The notes below the pieces were generated by a model. It ran no database searches. It was not told the DNA's origin and saw only the letters and a list, made by a program, of their open reading frames with translations. This document shows, in pieces, positions 7,476 to 15,964 of a DNA stretch of 37,457 nt (position 1 is the stretch's first letter; the number at the start of each line of letters is the position of its first letter). Position numbers and translations under genes: made by a program. Source of the DNA: Planctomycetaceae bacterium (GTDB lineage: Bacteria > Planctomycetota > Planctomycetia > Pirellulales > Pirellulaceae); assembly GCA_003506095.1 (NCBI GenBank), contig DNWZ01000838.1, positions 1 through 37,457 of the forward strand, given 5' to 3'.

Positions 7476-8864
7476 TTAACGAGGCTTGCGTTTTGTCAAT
7501 TTTTGGTTCCCGACACTAGCAGCGGGGGCGGCATCCTTTGTTTTTTTCGGTTCCGCTTTCTTGCTGGTCTCCTTCACAGAAGCCGTTTCCGCAGGTACAG
7601 CCCCCGCTTCGGCGGCGGGTGGTGCTTCGGCAGCGGGTGGCGGTGTCTTTGACGGAGTCGGTTTTTTGGTCGCTTTTGCGGCGGCGTCTTTAGGAGTATT
7701 TTTCACCGATTCTTTGCTTGCCTTGTCGCTCTTCGCAGCAACGCTCGGTGCAGGCTTTGCGACAGCAGGCGCCTTTGAGCTAGGCGTCGCTTTCGCAGCC
7801 ACTGAAGGGTTCCCCGCAGCCTCTTTTGACTCCGCTGGCTTCTTGGCATCAACTGGTTTCTTGGATTCGGCAGGTTTTGCCTTCTCTGCTACTGCCGGCT
7901 TCACTTTCGACTTCGACTTGGTAGCCGCAGCGGGTGAAGACGCATCCACCACGGGCTTTACCGTCTTGGTTGATTCTGCGGCCGGTTCGGTGCTGGTCTT
8001 GGATTTTGCCGTCGATTTTGAGGCGGGTTGCTTTCCAAGCTGGGTGGCCGCATCGACCTCAGCAATCGCCGTTTTCGCGGCGGCGGACTTTGCCTTACCG
8101 CCTGACTTTGATTCTGCCTTCGTCTCGGTTACCGATTCTGTCGCAGCAGCCGGAGCAGGTCGTTTGGCAGATTTGCGTCTCGATTCTGACTGTGGAGGCG
8201 ACATTTCCGCATCCTTGTTAACCGACCAAACGATCTCCCAAACTTGCTTGGAAGTCGCATCGACGGATAACGCAACCGCAGCTTGGTGCAGCATCGAAGA
8301 AAACTCGATTGCCTTGCTTTTGGGAATCGCACGTTCCAAACCGGGGACCTTGCCCGTTCGTGCTTCGACTTCGTTAACAATCCCGGTTTTGAACATGATC
8401 CACATCCCGGAACTATTCACCGGAATCGCATGACCACCCAACCCATGCTGGATCAAATAAGACAATACGAATGGCGACACTCCGTTCATCGACTCGAACT
8501 TTGCAACCGCCTTGCCTAGGTTTTCTTTCTTCAGGTGCTCGATTTCAAAACTGTAGAAAGATTCGAACACGCTTTGTAAACAACGTTTCAATCGCAACGC
8601 GGTTGTCGATGGCGATGGGAAGTGCGACAGAACCTCCGCCAGTTCGGTAACCGAAGTGACACGAACTTCGTTCCAGTCAAAAAACTCCTGTTCGCATTTC
8701 GCGAACCCTTCGTCGGCAATATCGACAGGCGCATCTTCAAGCAGCGCGGCGTAAAGGACGTGCTCCATCAAGGGGCGTCCCGGAGCCGCAGGCGCTGGTT
8801 TATAGTGTTTTTTGAGGGAACTCTGCAGCTTGGTGATCAGGCCAGCTCGATTTTTTGCGGTCAT
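7476..8864 (-). CDS. Endonuclease III-like (HhH) protein lacking catalytic residues, with histone H1-like tail
   Basis: A 462-residue protein in two parts. Residues 30-222 align by eye with the endonuclease III/HhH-GPD fold: VLYAALLED near the start, and GVSPFVLSYLIQHGLGGHAIPVN at 128-150 matches, without gaps, the family segment GVGRKTANVV...AVDTH. In that alignment the catalytic Lys is Phe132 and the catalytic Asp is Asn150, and no C-terminal four-Cys iron-sulfur cluster is seen, so glycosylase activity is unlikely. Residues 225-462 are low-complexity Ala/Lys/Pro/Ser/Thr with many AKK-, KPA- and ESK-like units, resembling eukaryotic H1 or bacterial histone-like tails. The likely role is sequence-independent DNA binding or nucleoid organisation (inference). 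It lies between rbfA and yebC; an inverted repeat sits 42 bases upstream. Confidence 0.8.
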   Translation of the reverse strand: MTAKNRAGLITKLQSSLKKHYKPAPAAPGRPLMEHVLYAALLEDAPVDIADEGFAKCEQEFFDWNEVRVTSVTELAEVLSHFPSPSTTALRLKRCLQSVFESFYSFEIEHLKKENLGKAVAKFESMNGVSPFVLSYLIQHGLGGHAIPVNSSGMWIMFKTGIVNEVEARTGKVPGLERAIPKSKAIEFSSMLHQAAVALSVDATSKQVWEIVWSVNKDAEMSPPQSESRRKSAKRPAPAAATESVTETKAESKSGGKAKSAAAKTAIAEVDAATQLGKQPASKSTAKSKTSTEPAAESTKTVKPVVDASSPAAATKSKSKVKPAVAEKAKPAESKKPVDAKKPAESKEAAGNPSVAAKATPSSKAPAVAKPAPSVAAKSDKASKESVKNTPKDAAAKATKKPTPSKTPPPAAEAPPAAEAGAVPAETASVKETSKKAEPKKTKDAAPAASVGNQKLTKRKPR

Positions 8865-8905
8865 CGCGTTGAGAACATCGGGGCGGTGGAGGAAGGATCG
8901 ACTGC

Positions 8906-8930
8906 TTAACGTGTCGTCAAGATACGTTAA
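8906..8930 (-). promoter_or_regulatory. Inverted repeat upstream of the endonuclease III-like gene, operator-like
   Basis: Perfect arms TTAACGT (8906-8912) and ACGTTAA (8924-8930) flank an 11-base spacer in the 103-base gap between rbfA and the next gene. Half-sites centred 18 bases apart suit a dimeric regulator or, less likely, an RNA hairpin. No clear -35/-10 pair was identified around it. Confidence 0.4.
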
Positions 8931-8967
8931 ATGTCATAATTGGTTTATGCGACAGGCTGTCGGCGCG

Positions 8968-9396
8968 TCAGGTCGGAAAAGCGTCGGACTGATTGTCATT
9001 GTTTTGATCGTCAGTCGACTCGGTTTTCGTTTGCGCCGTGGTGCCGCCTTCTTTTTCTTCGCGAATCCGTTCCAGGATTTCTCCTACCGCCAAGACGTTT
9101 TTCACACCTTGGTCGAGAACGAATCGCAACTTGGGTATGTAACGCGTTTCGATGCGATCAGCGATTTTTGCTTGCAGAAACCCCGCGGAATTTTGCAATC
9201 CACGAAGGCTCAGGTTCTGTTGGGTCTCGTCACCCATGACACTGACCGAAACCTTGGCTTCGCGCATGTCTGCGGCTACCTCAACTCCCAAAACAGTCAC
9301 ATCCTTGACCCTTGGGTCACGAATGTCTGTCAGGATTGACATGGCAACAACTTCGCGAATCGCCTCTGCGGCTTTGAGCTGGCGGCGGCTGGACAC
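8968..9396 (-). CDS. rbfA: 30S ribosome-binding factor A
   Basis: RbfA binds the 30S subunit and assists late maturation of 16S rRNA, notably at the 5' end and under cold stress. The 142-residue product begins at a GTG (MSSRRQLKAAEAIREVV), a typical RbfA start, and shows the KH-type core: ILTDIRDPRVKDVTVLGVEVAADMREAKVSVSV, then LRGLQNSAGFLQAKIADRI and the YIPKLRFVLDQGV strand. The core is complete; the last 25 residues are a polar acidic tail beyond the usual end. It lies 105 bases downstream of infB on the same strand in the widely conserved order nusA-infB-rbfA. Confidence 0.95.
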   Translation of the reverse strand: MSSRRQLKAAEAIREVVAMSILTDIRDPRVKDVTVLGVEVAADMREAKVSVSVMGDETQQNLSLRGLQNSAGFLQAKIADRIETRYIPKLRFVLDQGVKNVLAVGEILERIREEKEGGTTAQTKTESTDDQNNDNQSDAFPT

Positions 9397-9501
9397 AGTA
9401 ATTCGATCGAGACCAAAAAAAGGAAGTAATGAGATTCGACAACCCGCCGCTCGTTTCCGAAACAGCGGATAAAATCGCTATAGGAGGGACAACTTTCCAG
9501 A

Positions 9502-12423
9502 TCACATATCCAACGTTCGCGCAACCTCTTCGATTCGATACGCTTCCAAAACGTCGTCCTGCTTGATGTCGTTGAAACCAGAGAGCTTGATACCGCACTC
9601 CAAGCCTCGCGAGACTTCCTTGACGTCATCCTTGATTCGTCGCAGCGTATCGAGTGGATAATCGCCGATCGTCCGACCATCGCGGGCAACGCGAATACGG
9701 CAACCACGTTGAATTGTCCCTTGCAACACATAGCAACCGGCGATGACACCGACGCGGCTGATCTGGAACACCTGCTTGACGAGAGCGCGTCCGAGTTCGA
9801 CCACGCGTTCTTCCGGACGCAGGCGCCCTTCGATCATTTGTTTAATTTCATCGGCCAGCTTATAGATGATGCTGTATCGGCGTATTTCGATGTTTCGATC
9901 TTCAGCCAAACTTCTTGCCGCATCATCGGGGATGACGTTAAAGGCTAAGACGACAGCCTCCGATGCAGATGCCAAGGTAATGTCGGCCAAAGTGACCCCG
10001 CCGACGCTTCGCTGCAGAACACGGATTTCGACTTCGGGATGATCGAACTTCGAAAGTTCCTTATCAATCGCTTCGAGCGAACCACGCGTATCGGCACGAA
10101 CGATCAAGTTCAAACGAGCCCGATCTTGCCTCTGGCCCAATTGGCCATCCTGCAGTAATTCCTGGAACTTCTCAAACGAAACCTTCGTGCTTGTACCTGC
10201 CAAGGTCTGGGCGCGACTGCCTTCTTCTCGGTTGGTCGCAATCTCACGAGCTTGAACGATATCATCAAGCACATGGAAACGATCACCTGCACCGGGCGGT
10301 TGGTCCAAACCGAACACGTCAACGGGGCAACTGGGCAGCACCTCTTTCAGTTTTCGACCGGTCAGCGGATCGACCATTGCTCGAATGCGACCATAAGCCG
10401 AACCACAAACCACGACATCGCCAACCTTCAACGTACCGCCTTGGACAATCAGCTTTGCACTCACGCCACGATCGCCATCTTGACGCGACTCGAGGCAGAC
10501 CCCCAGCGCAGGCCGATCCGGGTTGGCACGATACTCGTTCAACTCTGCAACGGTCAACAAGGTTTCCAGCAATTCGTCCAGCCCTTCGCCGGTCGTCGCG
10601 CTGGTCCGCACGACTTCGACATCACCACCCCATTCGCTGGGCGTCAGTTGGTGTTCGGTCAACTGGGTCAAAATACGGGTAATGTCGACACCTTCTAAGT
10701 CGATTTTGTTCAACGCCACGACGATTGGCACTTCGGCCGCCTTGGCGTGGCTGATCGCTTCTTCGGTTTGCGGCATGATGCCGTCGTCCGCAGCGATTAC
10801 CAGAACAGCGATGTCCGTGACGTTCGCACCACGAGCCCGCATTTCCGTAAATGCAGCGTGCCCAGGGGTGTCAACGAAAGTGACTTTTCGCCCCTCGCGA
10901 TCGACTTGATAAGCACGAATGTGTTGAGTAATGCCGCCGGCTTCGCCACCAGCAACATTCTTACCGATCAATCTGTCTAGCAGGCTGGTCTTGCCGTGGT
11001 CGACGTGCCCGAGGAACGTGACGATCGGCGGCCTAGCCACCATATCTTCCTCATCATCGACACTTTCTTCGATCTCAGAAATCAATTCGTCTTCCAAGGA
11101 ACCCGCTTCTCGCAATTCCAAATCGAGTTCCAATTCGGATGCGATCAGCTCAGCGGTTTCTAAGTCGAGCTGGGCGTTAATATTGACCATCATTTGCATG
11201 TTCAGCAGAACGCGCAAAACCTGCGCCACCGGAATCCCGGCGGCTTCAGAAAACGACCGAACCGTGCAGGGCAATTCCAACTGTACGCGATCTTTTCTTG
11301 GCGCCGCAGTATTGGTGCCTTTGCGTTTGATGGTTCGTCGTCGACGAGAATCATCACGGCCAAAAGCCGGCTCAACCTCATTTCGCCGACCTGTTCGACG
11401 ACCACCCTTGGCGCGATCGGCCCGTGCCGAAGCCATCCCTGCCAAACCGGTTTTGCGTCGCGGCTCATCTTCATCGGGAACCACAGCGGCCGTTGCGACC
11501 CCACCGCGTTTCCCCTTCGTCTTGTCGCCCGAAAAACCGCTCAATCCACCACTGCCAATCCGCTTTTTCTCGTCTTCAGCCTTGGCCAATTTTTCAAGCG
11601 GGGCACGGACACCTTGTTTGTGACCGGCGATCACATCTTTGCTCAATTTGATATCTGGCTTTTGGGCCGGCGCTTCCGTTGGAGCTTGTCGCTGCGGTGC
11701 GGCGGGTGCGTCGGGCAACGCAGCCAAGTTAACGACTGGGTCACGCCGTTTAGCTGGTTTACCAGGCGCCGATGAACCGGGGCCAGCGGCATCGCCTTCG
11801 CGTCGGCCAGGGCGACCGAGCACACGAATCTTTGAACCAGACGCTGGCATCATGTTCTCGCGCCGGATCGGCTCCATCGGCTGGTCACTGCCGGGTCGTC
11901 CACGCGAAGCCAACGCGCCAGGACGCACGGTCCCACCGGTCGACCTAGGCGGCTCAGGACGCACTTCGGGCGGCGGTTCAACTGCGACCGGAGGCGGTGG
12001 CGGCGGAACCTCGACGGGAGCAGGCTTCTTTCCAAAAGACGCCAATTCGGCCAGGTCTTTGACCCGTGGCTTGGGCTCTTCTTCGACCGGTTCTTGCGTC
12101 TTCGGCGATTCCGACTCGCCGCGAATTGCCGTTAAAGGATTTCGAATCGCCCGACGGGGCGACCCGGCTGGAGGCAATTCGCGAATCGGGGCCACAGGCG
12201 CAGCTTCGCGAACCGGCGCGATCGCTGGGGCCGGACGAACCGCAGGTGCGGCTGGACCTGACGACATGTTTCTCACATAGTCGGTCATCCGCTGGGCTTC
12301 TTCATCAGACAGGCTGGCCAAAGCGGAACCTTTACCGGTGATCCCAGCCTTTTTGCAGAGGTCGACCAAGTCTTTGCTGTCGACTTTTAAATCTTTTGCG
12401 AGCGAATAAATACGAACGGGCAC
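9502..12423 (-). CDS. infB: Translation initiation factor IF-2
   Basis: GTPase that delivers initiator tRNA to the 30S subunit and promotes subunit joining. The 973-residue product starts at a GTG with an IF2-N module (MPVRIYSLAKDLKV, 1-52), followed by a long Pro/Ala/Arg/Gly-rich linker (about 55-380), a second IF2-N-like module (about 385-435), and the GTPase domain with P-loop GHVDHGKT at 472-479, switch DTPGHAAF and NKID. Domain II and the C-terminal IF-2 domains that bind the fMet-tRNA (NLIVRADTRGSLEAI, QISRVGVIAGCYV) complete the protein. The linker is long but normal for large IF-2 forms. It is separated from nusA by 248 bases, unusually far for this operon; the leader may carry its own signal. 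Confidence 0.98.
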   Translation of the reverse strand: MPVRIYSLAKDLKVDSKDLVDLCKKAGITGKGSALASLSDEEAQRMTDYVRNMSSGPAAPAVRPAPAIAPVREAAPVAPIRELPPAGSPRRAIRNPLTAIRGESESPKTQEPVEEEPKPRVKDLAELASFGKKPAPVEVPPPPPPVAVEPPPEVRPEPPRSTGGTVRPGALASRGRPGSDQPMEPIRRENMMPASGSKIRVLGRPGRREGDAAGPGSSAPGKPAKRRDPVVNLAALPDAPAAPQRQAPTEAPAQKPDIKLSKDVIAGHKQGVRAPLEKLAKAEDEKKRIGSGGLSGFSGDKTKGKRGGVATAAVVPDEDEPRRKTGLAGMASARADRAKGGRRTGRRNEVEPAFGRDDSRRRRTIKRKGTNTAAPRKDRVQLELPCTVRSFSEAAGIPVAQVLRVLLNMQMMVNINAQLDLETAELIASELELDLELREAGSLEDELISEIEESVDDEEDMVARPPIVTFLGHVDHGKTSLLDRLIGKNVAGGEAGGITQHIRAYQVDREGRKVTFVDTPGHAAFTEMRARGANVTDIAVLVIAADDGIMPQTEEAISHAKAAEVPIVVALNKIDLEGVDITRILTQLTEHQLTPSEWGGDVEVVRTSATTGEGLDELLETLLTVAELNEYRANPDRPALGVCLESRQDGDRGVSAKLIVQGGTLKVGDVVVCGSAYGRIRAMVDPLTGRKLKEVLPSCPVDVFGLDQPPGAGDRFHVLDDIVQAREIATNREEGSRAQTLAGTSTKVSFEKFQELLQDGQLGQRQDRARLNLIVRADTRGSLEAIDKELSKFDHPEVEIRVLQRSVGGVTLADITLASASEAVVLAFNVIPDDAARSLAEDRNIEIRRYSIIYKLADEIKQMIEGRLRPEERVVELGRALVKQVFQISRVGVIAGCYVLQGTIQRGCRIRVARDGRTIGDYPLDTLRRIKDDVKEVSRGLECGIKLSGFNDIKQDDVLEAYRIEEVARTLDM

Positions 12424-12671
12424 GGATAAACGGTCCTATCAAAGTCTTCGTTTGAATCTGCACCCCGAGTTTTTCTGGGCAGGCTGCCCGACAACACCGG
12501 TGGGTCAGATTCGATGGATCAATTTCACATAAAAAAACACCCTCAACTGAACGCGATCGGAGCCGACACAAAGTGTTTCCGCCCCGAAGCGAACTCATGA
12601 CCGACCTGTCTTTCGAACCGTTCAAAGCGATCGCTTCGAACCTTTCGCGGACCAATCAGCCCACCTATCCA

Positions 12672-14171
12672 CTATGGCGACTTCGGCGATGAACCTGTCG
12701 CTTCGGCTCCGTCTTCTACCATCTCTTCGCCAACTGAACCAGCAGCTTCCGCCGAAGGTTGCTGGTCATTCACTTCATTGCTGCCTTGTGCCGATCCGCC
12801 AGCGGCCAAATCAAGCAACATCCCCTCAGCGTGAGGATCATCAACCACTGACTCGTCTGTGTCGACATCGGATTCATCCAAATCAACATCTTCTGCAACC
12901 ACCTCAGCCTCAGCCTCAGCCTCCTGCTCGGCCTGCCGCTGGGCAGAACCACGACTGTTGCCTGGCTGGTCCTTACCGTCCCGCTCGCGCTCACGACGCA
13001 CCCGGCGCTCTTCAGCAGCCGCCTCTTCCGCGTCCTGAGCTCGGATTTCAGCCTGTTCGACAATGTCATCAACCTGCTCAGCTGTCAAACCGCTCATTTC
13101 CATCAACACTTCAGGCTCTATAACCGAAAGGTCATCATACGACAGGTAGCCCTGCTCGACCAACCCTTGAGCCACTTCTTCGGTCACCAACGGAATCGAA
13201 CTGAAACCGGTGATCGCGACGTCCATCTTCTCTTCCAGCTCTGGGCTGGTCATGATCTCAATGTCCCAGCCGCACAATTTACTCGCTAAGCGAACATTCT
13301 GGCCCCTGCGGCCGATCGCCAATGACAACTGATCTTCCTGAACCAGGACAATCGCTCGGCCGATCAGATCGCACAACAATACTTGCTCGACGGCTGCTGG
13401 CTGCAATGCATTGGGAATCAAGACCTGTGGATCTTCGCTGTACCGCACCACATCGATGTGCTCGCCGGCCAACTCTTCGCGAACAGCCTTGATCCGACTG
13501 CCTCGAAAACCGACACAAACCGCTATCGGATCGACCTGCGAATCAATACTGCTGACCGCAACCTTACTACGATACCCAGGCTCGCGACTGATCGCATCGA
13601 TCGAAATCACTTCTTCCGACAACTCGGGAATTTCTTGCTCGAACAGCCGCTGAACAAACTGAGGGCGGGTCCGACTGAGCACCACTCGGATGCGATTTCC
13701 TGTCGCTCGCACTTCGTACACAACCGCCCGGACCCGCTCGTTGGCGTGCAGCGTTTCGCCAGGAATTTGCTCACTGCGAGGAAGAATCGCTTCAACATTC
13801 CCCAACTGCACCGTGGCAACGCCACCGTCGGCACGCCCGACAACACCGTTGACAATTTGGCCAATCAGCTCGCGATACTCCAACATCAGAGCATCGCGTT
13901 CCGCTTCCTTGACCTTTTGAATGATCACTTGCTTGGCAGTCTGAGCACCGATCCGACCGATCTGGTCGTCGCCCAACGCCACGCCACCAAGAAACGCCTT
14001 GATTTGGCCGTTTTTTCGATCCAGCGTCACCACTATATCGGATTCGTCGCCGTATTGGCGCTTGGCAGCAGTCTGCAACGCGGCCTCAATCGCGGAAAAT
14101 ACGATCTCTTGATCAATATTTTTTTCGCGGTGTAGCGAATCGACGTATCGAAGAATGTCTTGTGGATTCAT
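12672..14171 (-). CDS. nusA: Transcription termination/antitermination factor NusA
   Basis: NusA binds RNA polymerase and nascent RNA, modulating pausing, termination and rRNA antitermination. The 499-residue product has the N-terminal polymerase-binding domain (MNPQDILRYVDSLHREKNI, about 1-100), an S1 domain (QIVNGVVGRADGGVATVQLG), and two KH domains with GxxG loops in GFRGSRIKAVREEL and GRRGQNVRLASKL. A helix-hairpin-helix-like segment follows (LVEQGYLSYDDLSVIEPE), then a charged C-terminal tail of about 110 residues with an Arg/Glu-rich helix and acidic stretches. It is the first gene of the nusA-infB-rbfA cluster; rimP, the usual preceding gene, is absent here. A consensus-like promoter lies about 110 bases upstream. 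Confidence 0.97.
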   Translation of the reverse strand: MNPQDILRYVDSLHREKNIDQEIVFSAIEAALQTAAKRQYGDESDIVVTLDRKNGQIKAFLGGVALGDDQIGRIGAQTAKQVIIQKVKEAERDALMLEYRELIGQIVNGVVGRADGGVATVQLGNVEAILPRSEQIPGETLHANERVRAVVYEVRATGNRIRVVLSRTRPQFVQRLFEQEIPELSEEVISIDAISREPGYRSKVAVSSIDSQVDPIAVCVGFRGSRIKAVREELAGEHIDVVRYSEDPQVLIPNALQPAAVEQVLLCDLIGRAIVLVQEDQLSLAIGRRGQNVRLASKLCGWDIEIMTSPELEEKMDVAITGFSSIPLVTEEVAQGLVEQGYLSYDDLSVIEPEVLMEMSGLTAEQVDDIVEQAEIRAQDAEEAAAEERRVRRERERDGKDQPGNSRGSAQRQAEQEAEAEAEVVAEDVDLDESDVDTDESVVDDPHAEGMLLDLAAGGSAQGSNEVNDQQPSAEAAGSVGEEMVEDGAEATGSSPKSP

Positions 14172-14281
14172 GCCGGGGCGTTGTCGGTATCACGGAGGGG
14201 ATTGACTGGATGGAGTCCCCCTACAAAAACGGCCCAAGGCATCTAACCCGGGCACGTCGGCGGATCAGTAACGAATCTCTG

Positions 14282-14310
14282 AAGTTAACGAAGCCCCGAG
14301 AAACTGTCAA
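14282..14310 (-). promoter_or_regulatory. Candidate promoter of the nusA-infB-rbfA cluster
   Basis: On the minus strand a perfect TTGACA (-35, forward 14305-14310) is followed by a 17-base spacer and TAACTT (-10, forward 14282-14287), which keeps the first, second and last bases of the -10 consensus. It is positioned about 110 bases before the nusA ATG. It would let the cluster be transcribed separately from the ketosynthase-like gene upstream. Confidence 0.6.
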
Positions 14311-14400
14311 CCAATGCTTGGGGCGCCCGGGCAAAAAGCCGCCACTTTCAGTACGAAAAGATCGGATTTGCTGGGATGCGCAAAGGAGGCAATCCCGGCG

Positions 14401-15741
14401 CTATGCAGCTTGGTCGTTTTCATAAGCCAAAATCATGACCGCGGATGCCTGGCCCTGTGGGGTCACGTTCAAACTGACGAAGCTTTTTCCTGCCGGAGTC
14501 CCCAATTCGGTGACAACCGCAATCGGACAAGTCGGATCCGTCTGGTCACAATTTTTAGTCGGAAACAACTCTCCGCCTAAAGACTTGACGCTGGCGACAA
14601 TTTCAACCATCCCACCGCCAGCGCCCAAGTTGCCAAAATGCCCCTTTGCTGTGGTCACCGGAATCCGAGGCTGCCATTGGCCGAACACTTCGGCAATCGC
14701 TTCTGCTTCACAGCGATCACTTTCGACACTGGCCAAGCCGTGGGCATTGATGTGGCCGATTTTTGACTTGTCTGCACCACGCGTTGCCATCCGCAGCGCA
14801 TTGGCCATCGCGATTCGCAGGTGATTGGGACCAGCGGGCGGCCCAACGGTGCTACTGCCGCTGCCGACCACTTCTCCTACGACTTTCGCACCACGCTGCT
14901 TGGCGTGTTCCAGCGTTTCCAAAATCATCGCACCGGCCCCTTCACCTAGCACAGAACCCGATCGGGCTTTGTCAAACGGACGGCTTGCCGCAGCTATTTG
15001 ATCCAACGTGGCTCCGCGATTTACCGTGGCCAAAGTCTCCTGCATCGACGCATGCAGCGACCGAAACGGCTGAATTCGCGATCCGGTCGATCCGACGATC
15101 AAGACGTCGGCATGACCGCGATGCAATGTCGAATATGCCTCCGACAAAACAGCCGCCGGCGATGCCTCTCGCATCGTGATCGAGTTGTTGGGGCCGCGAA
15201 AATCGTTGTAGATCGCGATGTGGCTGGCGGGCATGTTGGGCAGGTACTTTAAAAGCCACAGCGGATTGACTTTGGGTAACCCCTTGGCCGCCCAGTCCGC
15301 GAACTGAAACTCGCCCGACTCGTCACAGCAGTTTTGAATGCCGGGAGCAAACTCTTCCGGCAGCGTCATGATGTAATCACATCCATAAACGACGCCTGTT
15401 CGATCCGGATCGCGAGTTTCCGGGGTCAGTCCGGCATCCAAAATCGCGAGCTGGGCGGCCGCAACGCCCATTTCGATCTCGCGACACATTAGTTTCGAAC
15501 CCTTGCGAATCGTTCGCTGCAACGCTTTGTCCAACGGCCCGTAATCTTCGATTTCACCCGTAAAGTCTCGGACCTCCGCACCATGATCGACGACCATGAC
15601 ACCCGTCGGAATCTGCGAAAACTTGTCGACTCCGCTGCGTTTGGTGCGCAAGCCCTCGATCAATTGGTCCAGGGTGCATCCCAACGGGCTGATGACGCCC
15701 ATTCCGGTGATGACGATGCGTTGGCTGTCGGGAACATTCAT
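14401..15741 (-). CDS. Beta-ketoacyl-ACP synthase-like protein lacking active-site residues
   Basis: A 446-residue FabF/KAS-type thiolase-fold protein. The start at 15741 gives the family N-terminus (RIVITGMGVISPLG); an upstream in-frame start at 15780 is less likely. Compared by eye with FabF, the segment GPNNSITMREASPAAV aligns without gaps to the nucleophilic elbow, placing Glu192 where the catalytic Cys should be. His334 is kept (INAHGLASVESD), as is Lys366, but the second active-site His becomes Asn371 in AKGHFGNLG. The C-terminal FGFGG-type gating loop reads NVTPQGQAS instead. It therefore resembles chain-length-factor (KS-beta) proteins more than an active synthase, perhaps a partner or decarboxylase subunit. 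No ACP or KS-alpha partner is visible nearby. It precedes nusA on the same strand. Confidence 0.8.
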   Translation of the reverse strand: MNVPDSQRIVITGMGVISPLGCTLDQLIEGLRTKRSGVDKFSQIPTGVMVVDHGAEVRDFTGEIEDYGPLDKALQRTIRKGSKLMCREIEMGVAAAQLAILDAGLTPETRDPDRTGVVYGCDYIMTLPEEFAPGIQNCCDESGEFQFADWAAKGLPKVNPLWLLKYLPNMPASHIAIYNDFRGPNNSITMREASPAAVLSEAYSTLHRGHADVLIVGSTGSRIQPFRSLHASMQETLATVNRGATLDQIAAASRPFDKARSGSVLGEGAGAMILETLEHAKQRGAKVVGEVVGSGSSTVGPPAGPNHLRIAMANALRMATRGADKSKIGHINAHGLASVESDRCEAEAIAEVFGQWQPRIPVTTAKGHFGNLGAGGGMVEIVASVKSLGGELFPTKNCDQTDPTCPIAVVTELGTPAGKSFVSLNVTPQGQASAVMILAYENDQAA

Positions 15742-15964
15742 CGGTGCAGTTTGCGAAGTTAAAACCGAGGGGAAAAACAAATAAAGTGTGAAACGAGCAG
15801 ACCCAGCGGTTTAGCCGATCCGATTGCGGCGCCACTTGCGTTGGGCAAAGGATAAACCAGTCGAAAACCGATACGCTATCCCCCCGCCTCGGCTATCGCT
15901 TGCCGGGACCAAAGGCAATGCAGAAAAGCCGCCGATGCGCCTGGCCGAAATGCTGGCAATGCGA

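Noticed and set aside
7486..8433. Long plus-strand open frame (315 residues) opposite the Lys/Ala-rich tail
   Set aside because: Its Ala/Phe/Ser composition is a direct consequence of being antisense to the low-complexity tail; no ribosome-binding site or domain is seen.
10931..12280. Plus-strand frames antisense to infB
   Set aside because: They mirror the Pro/Ala/Arg-rich linker and GTPase domain of infB; composition is typical of antisense shadows of GC-rich genes.
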